Positions 7,841-14,761 of a stretch of DNA of 24,226 nt are shown here, one piece after another. The notes beneath the pieces were generated by a model, which ran no database searches, was not told where the DNA came from, and saw only the letters and a program-made list of their open reading frames with translations. This DNA is from CAZKUN01 sp964555935 (GTDB lineage: Bacteria > Armatimonadota > Zipacnadia > Zipacnadales > VGFC01). The DNA lies in NCBI GenBank assembly GCA_964555935.1, contig CAZKUN010000139.1, positions 1 through 24,226 of the forward strand, in the 5' to 3' direction. Numbering within the stretch: the stretch's first letter is position 1; the number at the start of each line of letters is the position of its first letter. The position numbers were made by a program, and so were the translations under genes.

Positions 7841-8905
7841 ATGCCAGAGATGACGAGTCGGGAGCGGATACTGGCGGCGATGCGGTGCGAGGAGCCGGAT
7901 CGCGTGCCGGTGAGCCCGTTTGGTCTGTCGAGGCTGGATCGGGAGAGCGCGGCGTGCAAGCGGCTGGTCGCGCTGACCGACCCGTTCATCAGCGGCGGCG
8001 TCGCGGGCGGGAATCCCATTCTCGGCAACGCCGCGGACGTGACGACGGTGCGGGACGGCAACTTCTCGACGACGACGTATCACACGCCGGCGGGGGATCT
8101 AACGCTGCGGCGGCAGTTCACGGACATCACGTCGGCGACGGTGGAGTTCCCGCTGAAGCGGCCCGAGGATATTGAGAAGGTCCTCTCGATCCCATACGAG
8201 GCTCCCGAACCGGACGTGGCGCCGTTCTTCGCGGAGAAAGCGCGCACGGGTGAGGATGGTCTGGTCTTGGCGGGTGTCGGCGACGCCATCTGCTGGCCGG
8301 CGGACATGTTCTCGCCCGAGGACTTCTGCCTGTGCTGGGCGGATGACCCGGACGCGATGGAGCATATGGTCAGCGTGGCCGCGAAGCGCCTGAATGCGTG
8401 GGTCGAGAAGGCGAGCGCGCAGGGCGTGGATGGGTGGCGGCTGGTGGGCGGGGAGTACGCGAGCGTCCAACTCGGACCGGAGGCGTTTGAGCGGCTAGTC
8501 ATCCAGTTCGATCGCGAGATGTGTAACATCATCCACCACCACGGCGGCGTGGCGTACTTCCATAACCATGGCCCGTCGATGGATTACCTGGACCAGTTCG
8601 CGGAGGTGGGGTTCGATGCGGCGGACCCGTTCGAGGCGCCGCCGTGGGGCGACTGCGATCTGAAGAGCGCGATGGAGATCATCGACAACCGCTACTGCGT
8701 CGTCGGCAACCTCGACGACATGGAGATCATCGACAAGCGCCGGACGGATGAGGTGGTGGAGATTGCTCGGGAACGTCTGGAGGCGGCAGGGCCACGCTCG
8801 TTCTGCTTGGGCGGAACGGCTTCGGGGACGTATACTGAGAAGGGCGCTGAGAATTTCATCGCGATGGTTGAGGTGGCGAAGGACTATGCGCGAGCGAGCG
8901 AATGA
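7841..8905 (+). CDS. URO-D-family protein (not HemE), 354 aa
   Basis: MTSRERILAAMRCEEPDRVPVSPFG is the signature opening of URO-D-superfamily barrel proteins; VGNLDDMEIID and FCLGGTASGTY match later conserved strands. HNHGP occupies the place where methyltransferases such as MtaA have a zinc HxC motif; the cysteine is lacking there, although FC follows near the C-terminus. The function is open: a methyl transfer or decarboxylase-like reaction is possible, haem synthesis unlikely. Start: ATG 7841 has GAGGAG (7826-7831) at 9 nt. An upstream ATG at 7787 would place repeat DNA in the coding region and was rejected; ATG 7850 is possible. It is only distantly similar to the URO-D-family gene at 5203. 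Confidence 0.85.
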   Translation: MPEMTSRERILAAMRCEEPDRVPVSPFGLSRLDRESAACKRLVALTDPFISGGVAGGNPILGNAADVTTVRDGNFSTTTYHTPAGDLTLRRQFTDITSATVEFPLKRPEDIEKVLSIPYEAPEPDVAPFFAEKARTGEDGLVLAGVGDAICWPADMFSPEDFCLCWADDPDAMEHMVSVAAKRLNAWVEKASAQGVDGWRLVGGEYASVQLGPEAFERLVIQFDREMCNIIHHHGGVAYFHNHGPSMDYLDQFAEVGFDAADPFEAPPWGDCDLKSAMEIIDNRYCVVGNLDDMEIIDKRRTDEVVEIARERLEAAGPRSFCLGGTASGTYTEKGAENFIAMVEVAKDYARASE

Positions 8906-8995
8906 CCGGCGCCGTATCCCTAGCGCCGCTGTAGCGTAGTACGACCTAATGGGTCTGATTGAAGCCGGGAGAGCCGGAGAAGAAAGGGTAGACAC

Positions 8996-10252
8996 ATGCC
9001 AGGCATGACTATCACCGAGAAGCTGCTGGCGAACGCGGCGGGGAAGGACAGCGTGAGGCCGGGAGACTTCGTGACCGCGAAGCTCAGCATTGTGCTGGCG
9101 AATGATATCACCGCCCCGATTGCCATCCGCGAGTTCGCGAGGATGGCGTCGAACGTGTTCGACAAGGAGAGAATCGCCCTCGTCGCGGATCACTCCACGC
9201 CGAACAAGGACGTCGCCTCCGCGACTCAGACGAAGGCGATGCGCGACTTCGCGCGCGAGCAAGACATACTGCACTATTACGAGACCGAAGCGGGCATCGA
9301 GCACATCCTCCTCCCCGACAAGGGCATCGTGATGCCCGGCGACTGCATCATCGGCGCGGACTCTCACACGTGCACGTATGGCGCGATCACCGCGTTCAGC
9401 ACCGGCGTCGGCTCGACTGACTGCGCGGCGGGCATGGCGACAGGCGAGTGCTGGTTCCGCGTTCCCGAGACGCTGAAGTTCGTCTTCAACGGATCGCTCC
9501 AGCCGCATGTCGGCGGCAAGGACCTGATTCTGTATACGATCGGGCAGATCGGCGTGGATGGCGCGCGCTACCAGGCGATGGAATTCGAGGGTCAGGCCAT
9601 CAGCGAGATGGAGATGGCCGGGCGGTTCACCATGTGCAACATGGCCATCGAGGCGGGCGGCAAGAACGGCGTCTGCGCGTTTGACGAGAAGACGAAAGCC
9701 TACGTCGACGCGCGCGCAACGCGGGAGTACTCGGTCTTCGATGCGGATGCGGACGCGGACTACGCCAAGGTCTATGAGTGGGACGCCAGCGCGATCGAGC
9801 CGCAAGTCTCCGCACCGTTCCTCCCCGAGAACACGAAGGGCGTCAGCGAGTTTGCCGGTGTCGAGATCGACCAGGTCGTCGTGGGCGCGTGCACCAACGG
9901 ACGGATTGAGGACCTGCGCGTCGCGGCCGACATTCTGCGCGGGCGGCATGTCGCCAAGGGCCTGCGATGCATCGTGATTCCGGGGACGCATGAGATCCAT
10001 CTGCAGGCGACCGAGGAGGGCCTCGTCGCGGACTTCCTGAGGGCCGGCGCGATGGTCAGCACGCCGACGTGCGGCCCGTGCCTGGGCGGACACATGGGGA
10101 TTCTAGCGGCGGGCGAGCGGGCGGTAGCGACGACCAATCGGAACTTCGTAGGCCGGATGGGTCACCCGGAGTCCGAGGTCTATCTGGCGGGTCCGGCGGT
10201 TGCGGCGGCGAGCGCGTTGACGGGGAAGATTACGTCGCCGGCGAACGTGTAG
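8996..10252 (+). CDS. leuC: 3-isopropylmalate dehydratase large subunit
   Basis: Aconitase-superfamily large subunit, 418 residues, matching the ~420-residue LeuC/HacA type rather than the ~470-residue proteobacterial type. It interconverts 2- and 3-isopropylmalate in leucine synthesis together with LeuD. [4Fe-4S] ligands are C299 (VGACTNGR), C359 and C362 (PTCGPCLGGHMG). ADHSTPNKD and GADSHTCTYG are other family motifs. Because homoaconitase and citraconate enzymes share this form, substrate is assigned by family and by the adjacent leuD. ATG 8996 follows AAAGGG by about 8 nt; ATG 9005 is an alternative. No T-box or leader peptide was seen in the 90-bp gap before it. Confidence 0.92.
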   Translation: MPGMTITEKLLANAAGKDSVRPGDFVTAKLSIVLANDITAPIAIREFARMASNVFDKERIALVADHSTPNKDVASATQTKAMRDFAREQDILHYYETEAGIEHILLPDKGIVMPGDCIIGADSHTCTYGAITAFSTGVGSTDCAAGMATGECWFRVPETLKFVFNGSLQPHVGGKDLILYTIGQIGVDGARYQAMEFEGQAISEMEMAGRFTMCNMAIEAGGKNGVCAFDEKTKAYVDARATREYSVFDADADADYAKVYEWDASAIEPQVSAPFLPENTKGVSEFAGVEIDQVVVGACTNGRIEDLRVAADILRGRHVAKGLRCIVIPGTHEIHLQATEEGLVADFLRAGAMVSTPTCGPCLGGHMGILAAGERAVATTNRNFVGRMGHPESEVYLAGPAVAAASALTGKITSPANV

Positions 10253-10268
10253 GGCGAGGCAACGACAT

Positions 10269-10286
10269 GCGGACGAGGGCGTCCGT
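10269..10286. repeat. Palindrome between leuC and leuD
   Basis: GCGGACG (10269-10275), loop AGGG, CGTCCGT (10280-10286): a 7-bp stem with one terminal G-U pair. It lies in the 74-bp leuC-leuD gap, where no terminator is expected, and is followed by GCTCC and, a little later, AACGGC. Probably a palindromic repeat unit or an RNA-processing/stability stem. Confidence 0.5.
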
Positions 10287-10326
10287 GCTCCAGTGAACGG
10301 CGATATGAAATGGAGGGTCATCCACG

Positions 10327-10821
10327 ATGGCCATTGAGGGAACGACGCACAAGTACAGCGACCATGTCGACACCGATGTCATCATCCCCGCGCGCTACCT
10401 GAACACCAGCGAGGCCGCGGAACTGGCAGCGCACTGCATGGAAGACATCGACGCCGAGTTCGTCGATAGAGTGAAGGACGGCGATGTGATTGTTGCCGGC
10501 GCGAACTTCGGCTGTGGGAGTTCGCGCGAGCACGCGCCCATTGCCATCAGGGCCTCGGGCGTATCATGCGTCATCGCCAAGAGCTTCGCGCGGATCTTCT
10601 ACCGCAACTCGCTCAACATCGGCCTGCCCATCGTCGAGTGCGCCTCGCTGGCGGATGAGGCCGAGGCGGGCGATGAACTCGCGGTGGATCTGGACGCGGG
10701 GACCGCCAAGAACCTCACCAAGGGCACGGAACACGGTTTCGCGCCGCTGGTTGGTCCGGCGGCTGAGCTGGTTGAGGCCGGCGGCCTCGTCCCACTGGTC
10801 AAAGCCCGGCTTTCGGGTTAG
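10327..10821 (+). CDS. leuD: 3-isopropylmalate dehydratase small subunit
   Basis: Swivel-domain subunit of isopropylmalate isomerase, 164 residues. HVDTDVIIPARYLNT (residues 13-27) contains the substrate-specificity loop: position 26 is Asn, as in LeuD-type proteins of Thermotoga and clostridia, rather than the Arg of YLRT homoaconitases. GANFGCGSSREHAPIAI is the family signature, followed by FARIFYRNSLNIGLP. A strong SD, GGAGGG (10312-10317), lies 9 nt before ATG 10327. It forms an operon with leuC 74 bp upstream, and the transcript should end at the hairpin at 10867-10913. Confidence 0.93.
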   Translation: MAIEGTTHKYSDHVDTDVIIPARYLNTSEAAELAAHCMEDIDAEFVDRVKDGDVIVAGANFGCGSSREHAPIAIRASGVSCVIAKSFARIFYRNSLNIGLPIVECASLADEAEAGDELAVDLDAGTAKNLTKGTEHGFAPLVGPAAELVEAGGLVPLVKARLSG

Positions 10822-10866
10822 ACTACCCTAACGACGCTGAGATCTGCCGCACACAGAGAGCCGACC

Positions 10867-10913
10867 GGGGGGGCCGAATACGAGCCCGATAGGGCGAAGT
10901 ATCCGGCCCCCCC
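10867..10913 (+). terminator. Rho-independent terminator after leuD
   Basis: Ten G-C-rich pairs (GGGGGGGCCG with CGGCCCCCCC), an A/C mismatch, four pairs (ATAC/GTAT), a small internal loop, four more pairs (GCCC/GGGC) and a GATA loop. The following bases, GTTGTTCTGCT (10914-10924), are U-rich but interrupted. It separates leuCD from der. Confidence 0.75.
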
Positions 10914-10943
10914 GTTGTTCTGCTAGATAAGCGAACGGAACCA

Positions 10944-12332
10944 ATGGCCAAACCACTCGTAGCAATTGTCGGTCGGACCAATGTCGGGAAGTCGGCGCTG
11001 TTCAACCGGCTTACCGGTCAGCGCATCGCCGTGGTGGAGGATAAACCAGGCGTCACCCGCGACCGTCTTTACGCCACAACGCGCATGAACAAGCGCGAGG
11101 TCGTCCTTGTGGACACGGGCGGCATCATCGGCGGCGAGGAAGACGTGCTCGTCAACATGGTCGCCGAGCACGCGCGGATCGCGCTGGAGGAAGCCGATCT
11201 GCTCGTCTTCGTCGTCGACGGGCAAGAAGGCGTCACCAGCCACGACATGGAGGTCGCCGACACGGTTCGCCGAGCCGGCAAGCCTTACGTGCTCGCGGTC
11301 AACAAGATGGAGAAGGGCTCCCTCGATTCGTCCCCGTTCCTGGACCTTCGCCTGGGGATGCCCGTCGACGTATCAGCCACTCACAACAAGGGCATCGACG
11401 AGCTGTGTGAGGCCATCTCCGAGGCCTTGCCGCCCGAGGATGAGGACCCGCCGGAGGCCCATCCGGACCGGATCGCCGTGGCGGTCGTTGGGCGCCCGAA
11501 TGTGGGCAAGTCATCGCTGGTGAACGCGCTCTTAGGCGAGAAACGCGTCATCGTCAGCGACATCCCCGGCACGACGCGCGAGGCGGTCGACGTCCCCGTA
11601 ACGATCGACGGACAGGACTACCTCATCGTCGACACCGCTGGTCTCAGGCGCAAATCCCGGAGCAAAGAGGCCATCGAGTTCTACTCCACGCTGCGATCGG
11701 CAAAGGCCATCGAGCGCGCGCAAGTGGTGCTGGTGCTCCTGGACGCATCCGAAGGGGTCACTCAGCAGGACCAGCGCATCGCGGGAATGGCCGAACAGGC
11801 CGGCAAAGCCACTGCGATCATCGCAAACAAATGGGACCTGGTGAGGGCCGTCGGCGCCATTCCCGAGGAGAACCCGGTGCCCGAGGCGGAGCGCTCAGGG
11901 CCCAAGTTCGAGAAGATGCTCCGGCGCGATTTCGACCACGATATCCGCCGCAGGCTGCCGTTCCTCGACTATGCCGAGATCATCTACACGTCCGCCGAGA
12001 CAGGCCAAGGCATCGGCGACGTGCTCCCGCTCGCCAAGACCGTATCGGAGAACTACAGCCGACGCGTGTCGACGGGCGCCCTCAACCGCGCGCTAGCCAA
12101 GGCCGTAGAGAAACACGCTCCTCCCTCGCGCAAGGGGCGCAGATTGCGCGTCTACTACGCAACCCAAGTCTCGTCCGAGCCGCCGGCAATCGCGTGTTTC
12201 GTGAACGACCCGAAGCTGATGCACTGGTCCTTCGAGCGGTACCTCATGAACACGTTCCGCAAGGACTTCGGTTTCGACGGCACGCCGATCCGGATTTTCA
12301 CGCGGGCGCGCAAGAAGGAAGATCGGGAGTAG
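10944..12332 (+). CDS. der: Ribosome-assembly GTPase Der (EngA)
   Basis: Tandem GTPase needed for 50S maturation; 462 residues, the normal size. Domain 1: G1 GRTNVGKS (10-17), G2 region with T38, G3 DTGG (57-60). Domain 2: G1 GRPNVGKS, G3 DTAG, G4 NKWD. A KH-like domain follows (C-terminal ~100 residues, ending in a basic tail). The domain-1 G4 is NKME (120-123, GAG at 11310-11312) where NKxD is expected; this Asp contacts the guanine base, so nucleotide affinity of domain 1 may be altered. ATG 10944 has only a weak SD (GGA ~8 nt upstream). It heads a housekeeping block with plsY, gpsA and HU. Confidence 0.95.
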   Translation: MAKPLVAIVGRTNVGKSALFNRLTGQRIAVVEDKPGVTRDRLYATTRMNKREVVLVDTGGIIGGEEDVLVNMVAEHARIALEEADLLVFVVDGQEGVTSHDMEVADTVRRAGKPYVLAVNKMEKGSLDSSPFLDLRLGMPVDVSATHNKGIDELCEAISEALPPEDEDPPEAHPDRIAVAVVGRPNVGKSSLVNALLGEKRVIVSDIPGTTREAVDVPVTIDGQDYLIVDTAGLRRKSRSKEAIEFYSTLRSAKAIERAQVVLVLLDASEGVTQQDQRIAGMAEQAGKATAIIANKWDLVRAVGAIPEENPVPEAERSGPKFEKMLRRDFDHDIRRRLPFLDYAEIIYTSAETGQGIGDVLPLAKTVSENYSRRVSTGALNRALAKAVEKHAPPSRKGRRLRVYYATQVSSEPPAIACFVNDPKLMHWSFERYLMNTFRKDFGFDGTPIRIFTRARKKEDRE

Positions 12333-12349
12333 AGGCGGGGATTGGGCGT

Positions 12350-12367
12350 GCGGCTCAGGCGAGCCGC
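12350..12367. repeat. Palindrome just after der
   Basis: GCGGCTC (12350-12356), loop AGGC, GAGCCGC (12361-12367), with a further GT/AC pairing possible across an AG bulge. It starts 17 bp after the der stop. It has no T-tract, so it is either a weak terminator/3' stem or a palindromic repeat. Confidence 0.55.
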
Positions 12368-12403
12368 AGCACGGACGGAATAGGGCGACGGCGGGACGAC
12401 AGT

Positions 12404-12420
12404 GCGAGCTGGAAGCTCGC
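12404..12420. repeat. Palindrome in the der-plsY gap
   Basis: GCGAGCT (12404-12410), loop GGA, AGCTCGC (12414-12420), a perfect 7-bp stem followed by GGTCC. GACGGC occurs on both sides (12387-12392 and 12428-12433). No T-tract. This and the palindrome at 12350 occupy most of the 137-bp gap. Confidence 0.6.
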
Positions 12421-12469
12421 GGTCCAAGACGGCATCAGCCTACGAGCGGGGTGAGTTGCGACGAACCCG

Positions 12470-13114
12470 TTGACTGACATACCGACAATCATCGCATGCT
12501 ACCTCATCGGTGGGATTCCCGTCGGGTTGCTCGTCGCCCAGTCGAAGGGCATCGACATCCGCAACTTCGGCAGCGGCAACATCGGCGCCACGAACGTGAT
12601 GCGGGCCGTCGGCAAGCCGCTTGGCATCATGACGTTCCTGGTCGACGTGCTAAAGGGCTACGGCCCGGTCATGCTGGCCCACCACGTCGTGGGGCTCGAG
12701 GGCTGGGTCTTGGGCCTGGCGGCAGGCGCGACTGTCTTCGGGCACTGCTACAGCCCATACCTGGGTCTCACCGGGGGCAAAGGCGTCGCGACGGCCCTCG
12801 GGATCGCCCTGGCACTGAATTGGGGGGCGGGACTGTCGGCGTTCGGTGTCTGGATCATCGTCACCGCGGTCACCAAGTACGTATCGCTCGGCTCCATCAT
12901 GGGAACGTCCTCTTGTTGGATGTTCGCCTGGCTGATGGGCGCGGATGCCATCACGATCATCACCATCGCCGCGATCAGCGCGCTGTCAGCATTCCAGCAC
13001 CGGTCGAATATCAAGCGACTCCTGGATGGGACGGAGCCCAAGGCCGGGCAGGGGAAGAAGACGCCTCCCGCCGAAGATGAGGAAGAGACTCCGGAGAAGG
13101 ACTCGGACGAATGA
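12470..13114 (+). CDS. plsY: Glycerol-3-phosphate acyltransferase PlsY
   Basis: Inner-membrane enzyme using acyl-phosphate to make lysophosphatidate, the first step of phospholipid synthesis. 214 residues with five or six hydrophobic spans. Conserved motifs: FGSGNIGATNVMR (33-45), DVLKGYGPV and the phosphate-binding loop TGGKGVATALG (~101-111). The C-terminal ~30 residues are an added hydrophilic, Glu/Lys/Pro-rich tail (from TEPKAGQGKK onward), not needed in the core family. Start is TTG 12470, whose SD is poor (GGTGAG about 14 nt away), but no in-frame ATG occurs near the true N-terminus. It overlaps gpsA by 4 bp (ATGA), indicating translational coupling and joint control of the glycerol-phosphate pathway. 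Confidence 0.92.
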   Translation: MTDIPTIIACYLIGGIPVGLLVAQSKGIDIRNFGSGNIGATNVMRAVGKPLGIMTFLVDVLKGYGPVMLAHHVVGLEGWVLGLAAGATVFGHCYSPYLGLTGGKGVATALGIALALNWGAGLSAFGVWIIVTAVTKYVSLGSIMGTSSCWMFAWLMGADAITIITIAAISALSAFQHRSNIKRLLDGTEPKAGQGKKTPPAEDEEETPEKDSDE

Positions 13115-14142
13115 GACACGAGATCAGCCCGGTCGCCATCATCGGGGGCGGCGGCTGGGGGACGGGCATCGCGAGCATCATCGGCTCGAAGGGCATAACG
13201 GCCAAATGGTGGGTCCGGGAGCCTGAATCAGCCGAGGAGATCAACACGTCACGCACCAACGAGCGCTGGGTGCCCGGCGCGCGGATTCCCGACTCCGTCG
13301 AGGCGTCCACGTCGATGCGCGAAGTGCTGGCAGGCGCGCGACTGGCGCTGTTCGCTGTTCCATCGCAATGGCTCGGCGAGGTGGCGAAGGAGGCCGCCCA
13401 GCACATCGCCATGCGGGCGTGGGTCGTCTCCTGCACGAAGGGCATCGAACACGGAACAGGCCTGCGCATGTCCCAGGTCTTGGCGCGAGAGCTGGGCCGA
13501 GACACGCCAATCGCGGCGCTGTCAGGGCCGAACCTCACGCGGGAGATCTGCCAGGGAATGCCGTCAGCGGCGGTAATCGCCACCCGCGACGCTGAACTCG
13601 CCCTCACGGCACAGGAACTCCTACTCTCCCCCACCTTCCGCGTCTACACCAATCGCGACGTCATCGGAGTCGAGCTGGGCGGCGCACTGAAGAACGTTGT
13701 GGCCGTGGCGGCCGGCGCCTCGGATGGCCTGGGTTTTGGGGCCAACACGCGCTCCGGTCTCCTGACGCGTGGGCTGGCCGAGATTCGCCGCCTGGGCGTC
13801 GACATGGGCGCGAAGTCGGAGACGTTCGCGGGCCTATCCGGGATCGGCGACCTGATCGCCACATGCTCGAGCACGCTAAGCCGCAACTGGCAGACCGGCA
13901 ACCGCCTCGCCGAGGGCCAAACGCTGGCCGAAATCGAGGCATCAATGGGCGGTCAGGTGGCCGAGGGCGTGCCCACCACGATCGCCGCGTGCGAGCTGGC
14001 TGAGAAGCGTGGCGTGGAGATGCCGATCGCCTCGGCCGTGCGCGATGTGATCCAGGGAGACGTCCCGCCTCGGGAGGCGGTGGCGCGTCTGATGAGCCGC
14101 GAGGGCAAAACGGAAGTTGACAGCCCGCCGTTTCCTGCATAG
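13111..14142 (+). CDS. gpsA: NAD(P)-dependent glycerol-3-phosphate dehydrogenase
   Basis: Makes sn-glycerol-3-phosphate from dihydroxyacetone phosphate, feeding PlsY directly upstream. 343 residues. Nucleotide-binding GGGGWGTG (12-19), LSGPNLTREI (usually SGPNHAEEV), catalytic Lys194 in GGALKNVVAVAAG, and GLSGIGDLIATCSS. Complete protein with no missing key residue seen. The start overlaps the plsY stop (ATGA). The final codons contain the HU promoter. Confidence 0.94.
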   Translation: MRHEISPVAIIGGGGWGTGIASIIGSKGITAKWWVREPESAEEINTSRTNERWVPGARIPDSVEASTSMREVLAGARLALFAVPSQWLGEVAKEAAQHIAMRAWVVSCTKGIEHGTGLRMSQVLARELGRDTPIAALSGPNLTREICQGMPSAAVIATRDAELALTAQELLLSPTFRVYTNRDVIGVELGGALKNVVAVAAGASDGLGFGANTRSGLLTRGLAEIRRLGVDMGAKSETFAGLSGIGDLIATCSSTLSRNWQTGNRLAEGQTLAEIEASMGGQVAEGVPTTIAACELAEKRGVEMPIASAVRDVIQGDVPPREAVARLMSREGKTEVDSPPFPA

Positions 14143-14145
14143 AAT
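14117..14145 (+). promoter_or_regulatory. Consensus sigma70 promoter for HU, inside the end of gpsA
   Basis: TTGACA (14117-14122), a 17-nt spacer, TAGAAT (14140-14145). The -35 is perfect and the -10 matches 5 of 6. Predicted start near 14152 gives an ~86-nt 5' UTR to GTG 14238. That UTR contains two short hairpins: CCCG/CGGG near 14149-14161 and GCTCT/AGAGC at 14206-14219. The -10 overlaps the gpsA stop codon. Confidence 0.75.
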
Positions 14146-14237
14146 AAGCCCGTCAGTCGGGAGATTCACCGGAGGTACAGAGCCGAGACGCGTCGACGAC
14201 AACCTGCTCTGCTAAGAGCGCCAAGGGGTGATACGCT

Positions 14238-14531
14238 GTGGCAAAAGCAGTCACCAAGGCGGACCTGGTAGACACTGTTGTTACTAAGGTTGGAGGTCGT
14301 CTGACCAAACGAGAGGCGACGGAAACCGTAGACGCAGTCATTGAAGCCATCACGAATGCTCTGACAGACGGGTCCAAGGTCCAGATCACGGGCTTTGGCA
14401 GTTTCGACGTCCGGGCTCGCAAAGCGCGCGTAGGGCGCAACCCGGCGGATCCGTCGAAGACGATTGACATTCCAGCGCAGAACGCCCCAGTGTTCAAAGC
14501 GGGGAAGCGGCTGAAGGAAGCTGTAAACTAG
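14238..14531 (+). CDS. hup: HU-family DNA-binding protein
   Basis: 97-residue histone-like protein that bends and compacts DNA as a dimer. The helical N-terminal half (KADLVDTVVTKVGG, then TVDAVIEAIT) is followed by the signature GFGSFDVRARKARVGRNP and the arm ending APVFKAGKRLKEAVN. GTG 14238 is preceded by AAGGGG (14223-14228) at 9 nt. Transcribed from its own promoter at 14117-14145 and possibly by read-through from der-plsY-gpsA. Codon use is less GC-biased than in neighbours, as expected for a highly expressed gene. Confidence 0.95.
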   Translation: MAKAVTKADLVDTVVTKVGGRLTKREATETVDAVIEAITNALTDGSKVQITGFGSFDVRARKARVGRNPADPSKTIDIPAQNAPVFKAGKRLKEAVN

Positions 14532-14536
14532 GCTCG

Positions 14537-14562
14537 ATCGCACACCCTAGCGGGAGTGTGAT
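14537..14562 (+). terminator. Hairpin after HU gene
   Basis: Arms 14537-14547 and 14552-14562 (ATCGCACACCC with GGGAGTGTGAT) form 9 Watson-Crick pairs, one G-U and one mismatch around a TAGC loop. No T-tract follows. It may be a weak terminator or a processing stem between HU and tRNA-Pro, since no clear tRNA promoter was found in the 47-bp gap. Confidence 0.5.
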
Positions 14563-14578
14563 GGCCAAGAGATACGGT

Positions 14579-14656
14579 CGGGGCGTGGCGCAGCCTGGTT
14601 AGCGCGTTTGACTGGGGGTCAAAAGGTCGCCGGTTCGAATCCGGCCGCCCCGACCA
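14579..14656 (+). tRNA. tRNA-Pro (anticodon GGG), CCA encoded
   Basis: Perfect 7-bp acceptor stem CGGGGCG/CGCCCCG with Pro-type C1; D arm GCGC/GCGC; anticodon stem TTTGA/TCAAA with loop CTGGGGG giving anticodon GGG; 5-nt variable loop; T arm GCCGG-TTCGAAT-CCGGC; discriminator A at 14653, then CCA (14654-14656). It reads CCC/CCU codons. Confidence 0.97.
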
Positions 14657-14681
14657 GATCCCACCCATACGTTAACGCACC

Positions 14682-14723
14682 CGCCGCGGACTGGTCGGTT
14701 CGTACAGTCGGCGGCGCTTGTTT
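14682..14723 (+). terminator. Terminator after tRNA-Pro
   Basis: CGCCGC (14682-14687) pairs with GCGGCG (14711-14716), and GACTG (14689-14693) with CAGTC (14705-14709), with a G/G mismatch between and an 11-nt loop. TTGTTT follows at 14718-14723. Likely ends the tRNA transcript before the aminotransferase gene. Confidence 0.6.
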
Positions 14724-14761
14724 GCCTGCTTGGATCCGGAATTCCCCACGGGAGGCCGCTG

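Noticed and set aside
8906..8995. Possible promoter or leucine-responsive leader before leuC
   Set aside because: No convincing -35/-10 pair, leader peptide or T-box; only a weak GGCGC/GCGCC pairing.
8495..10093. 532-codon open frame on the minus strand opposite leuC
   Set aside because: Arg/Ala/His-rich shadow of high-GC coding on the other strand; leuC has all its family motifs.
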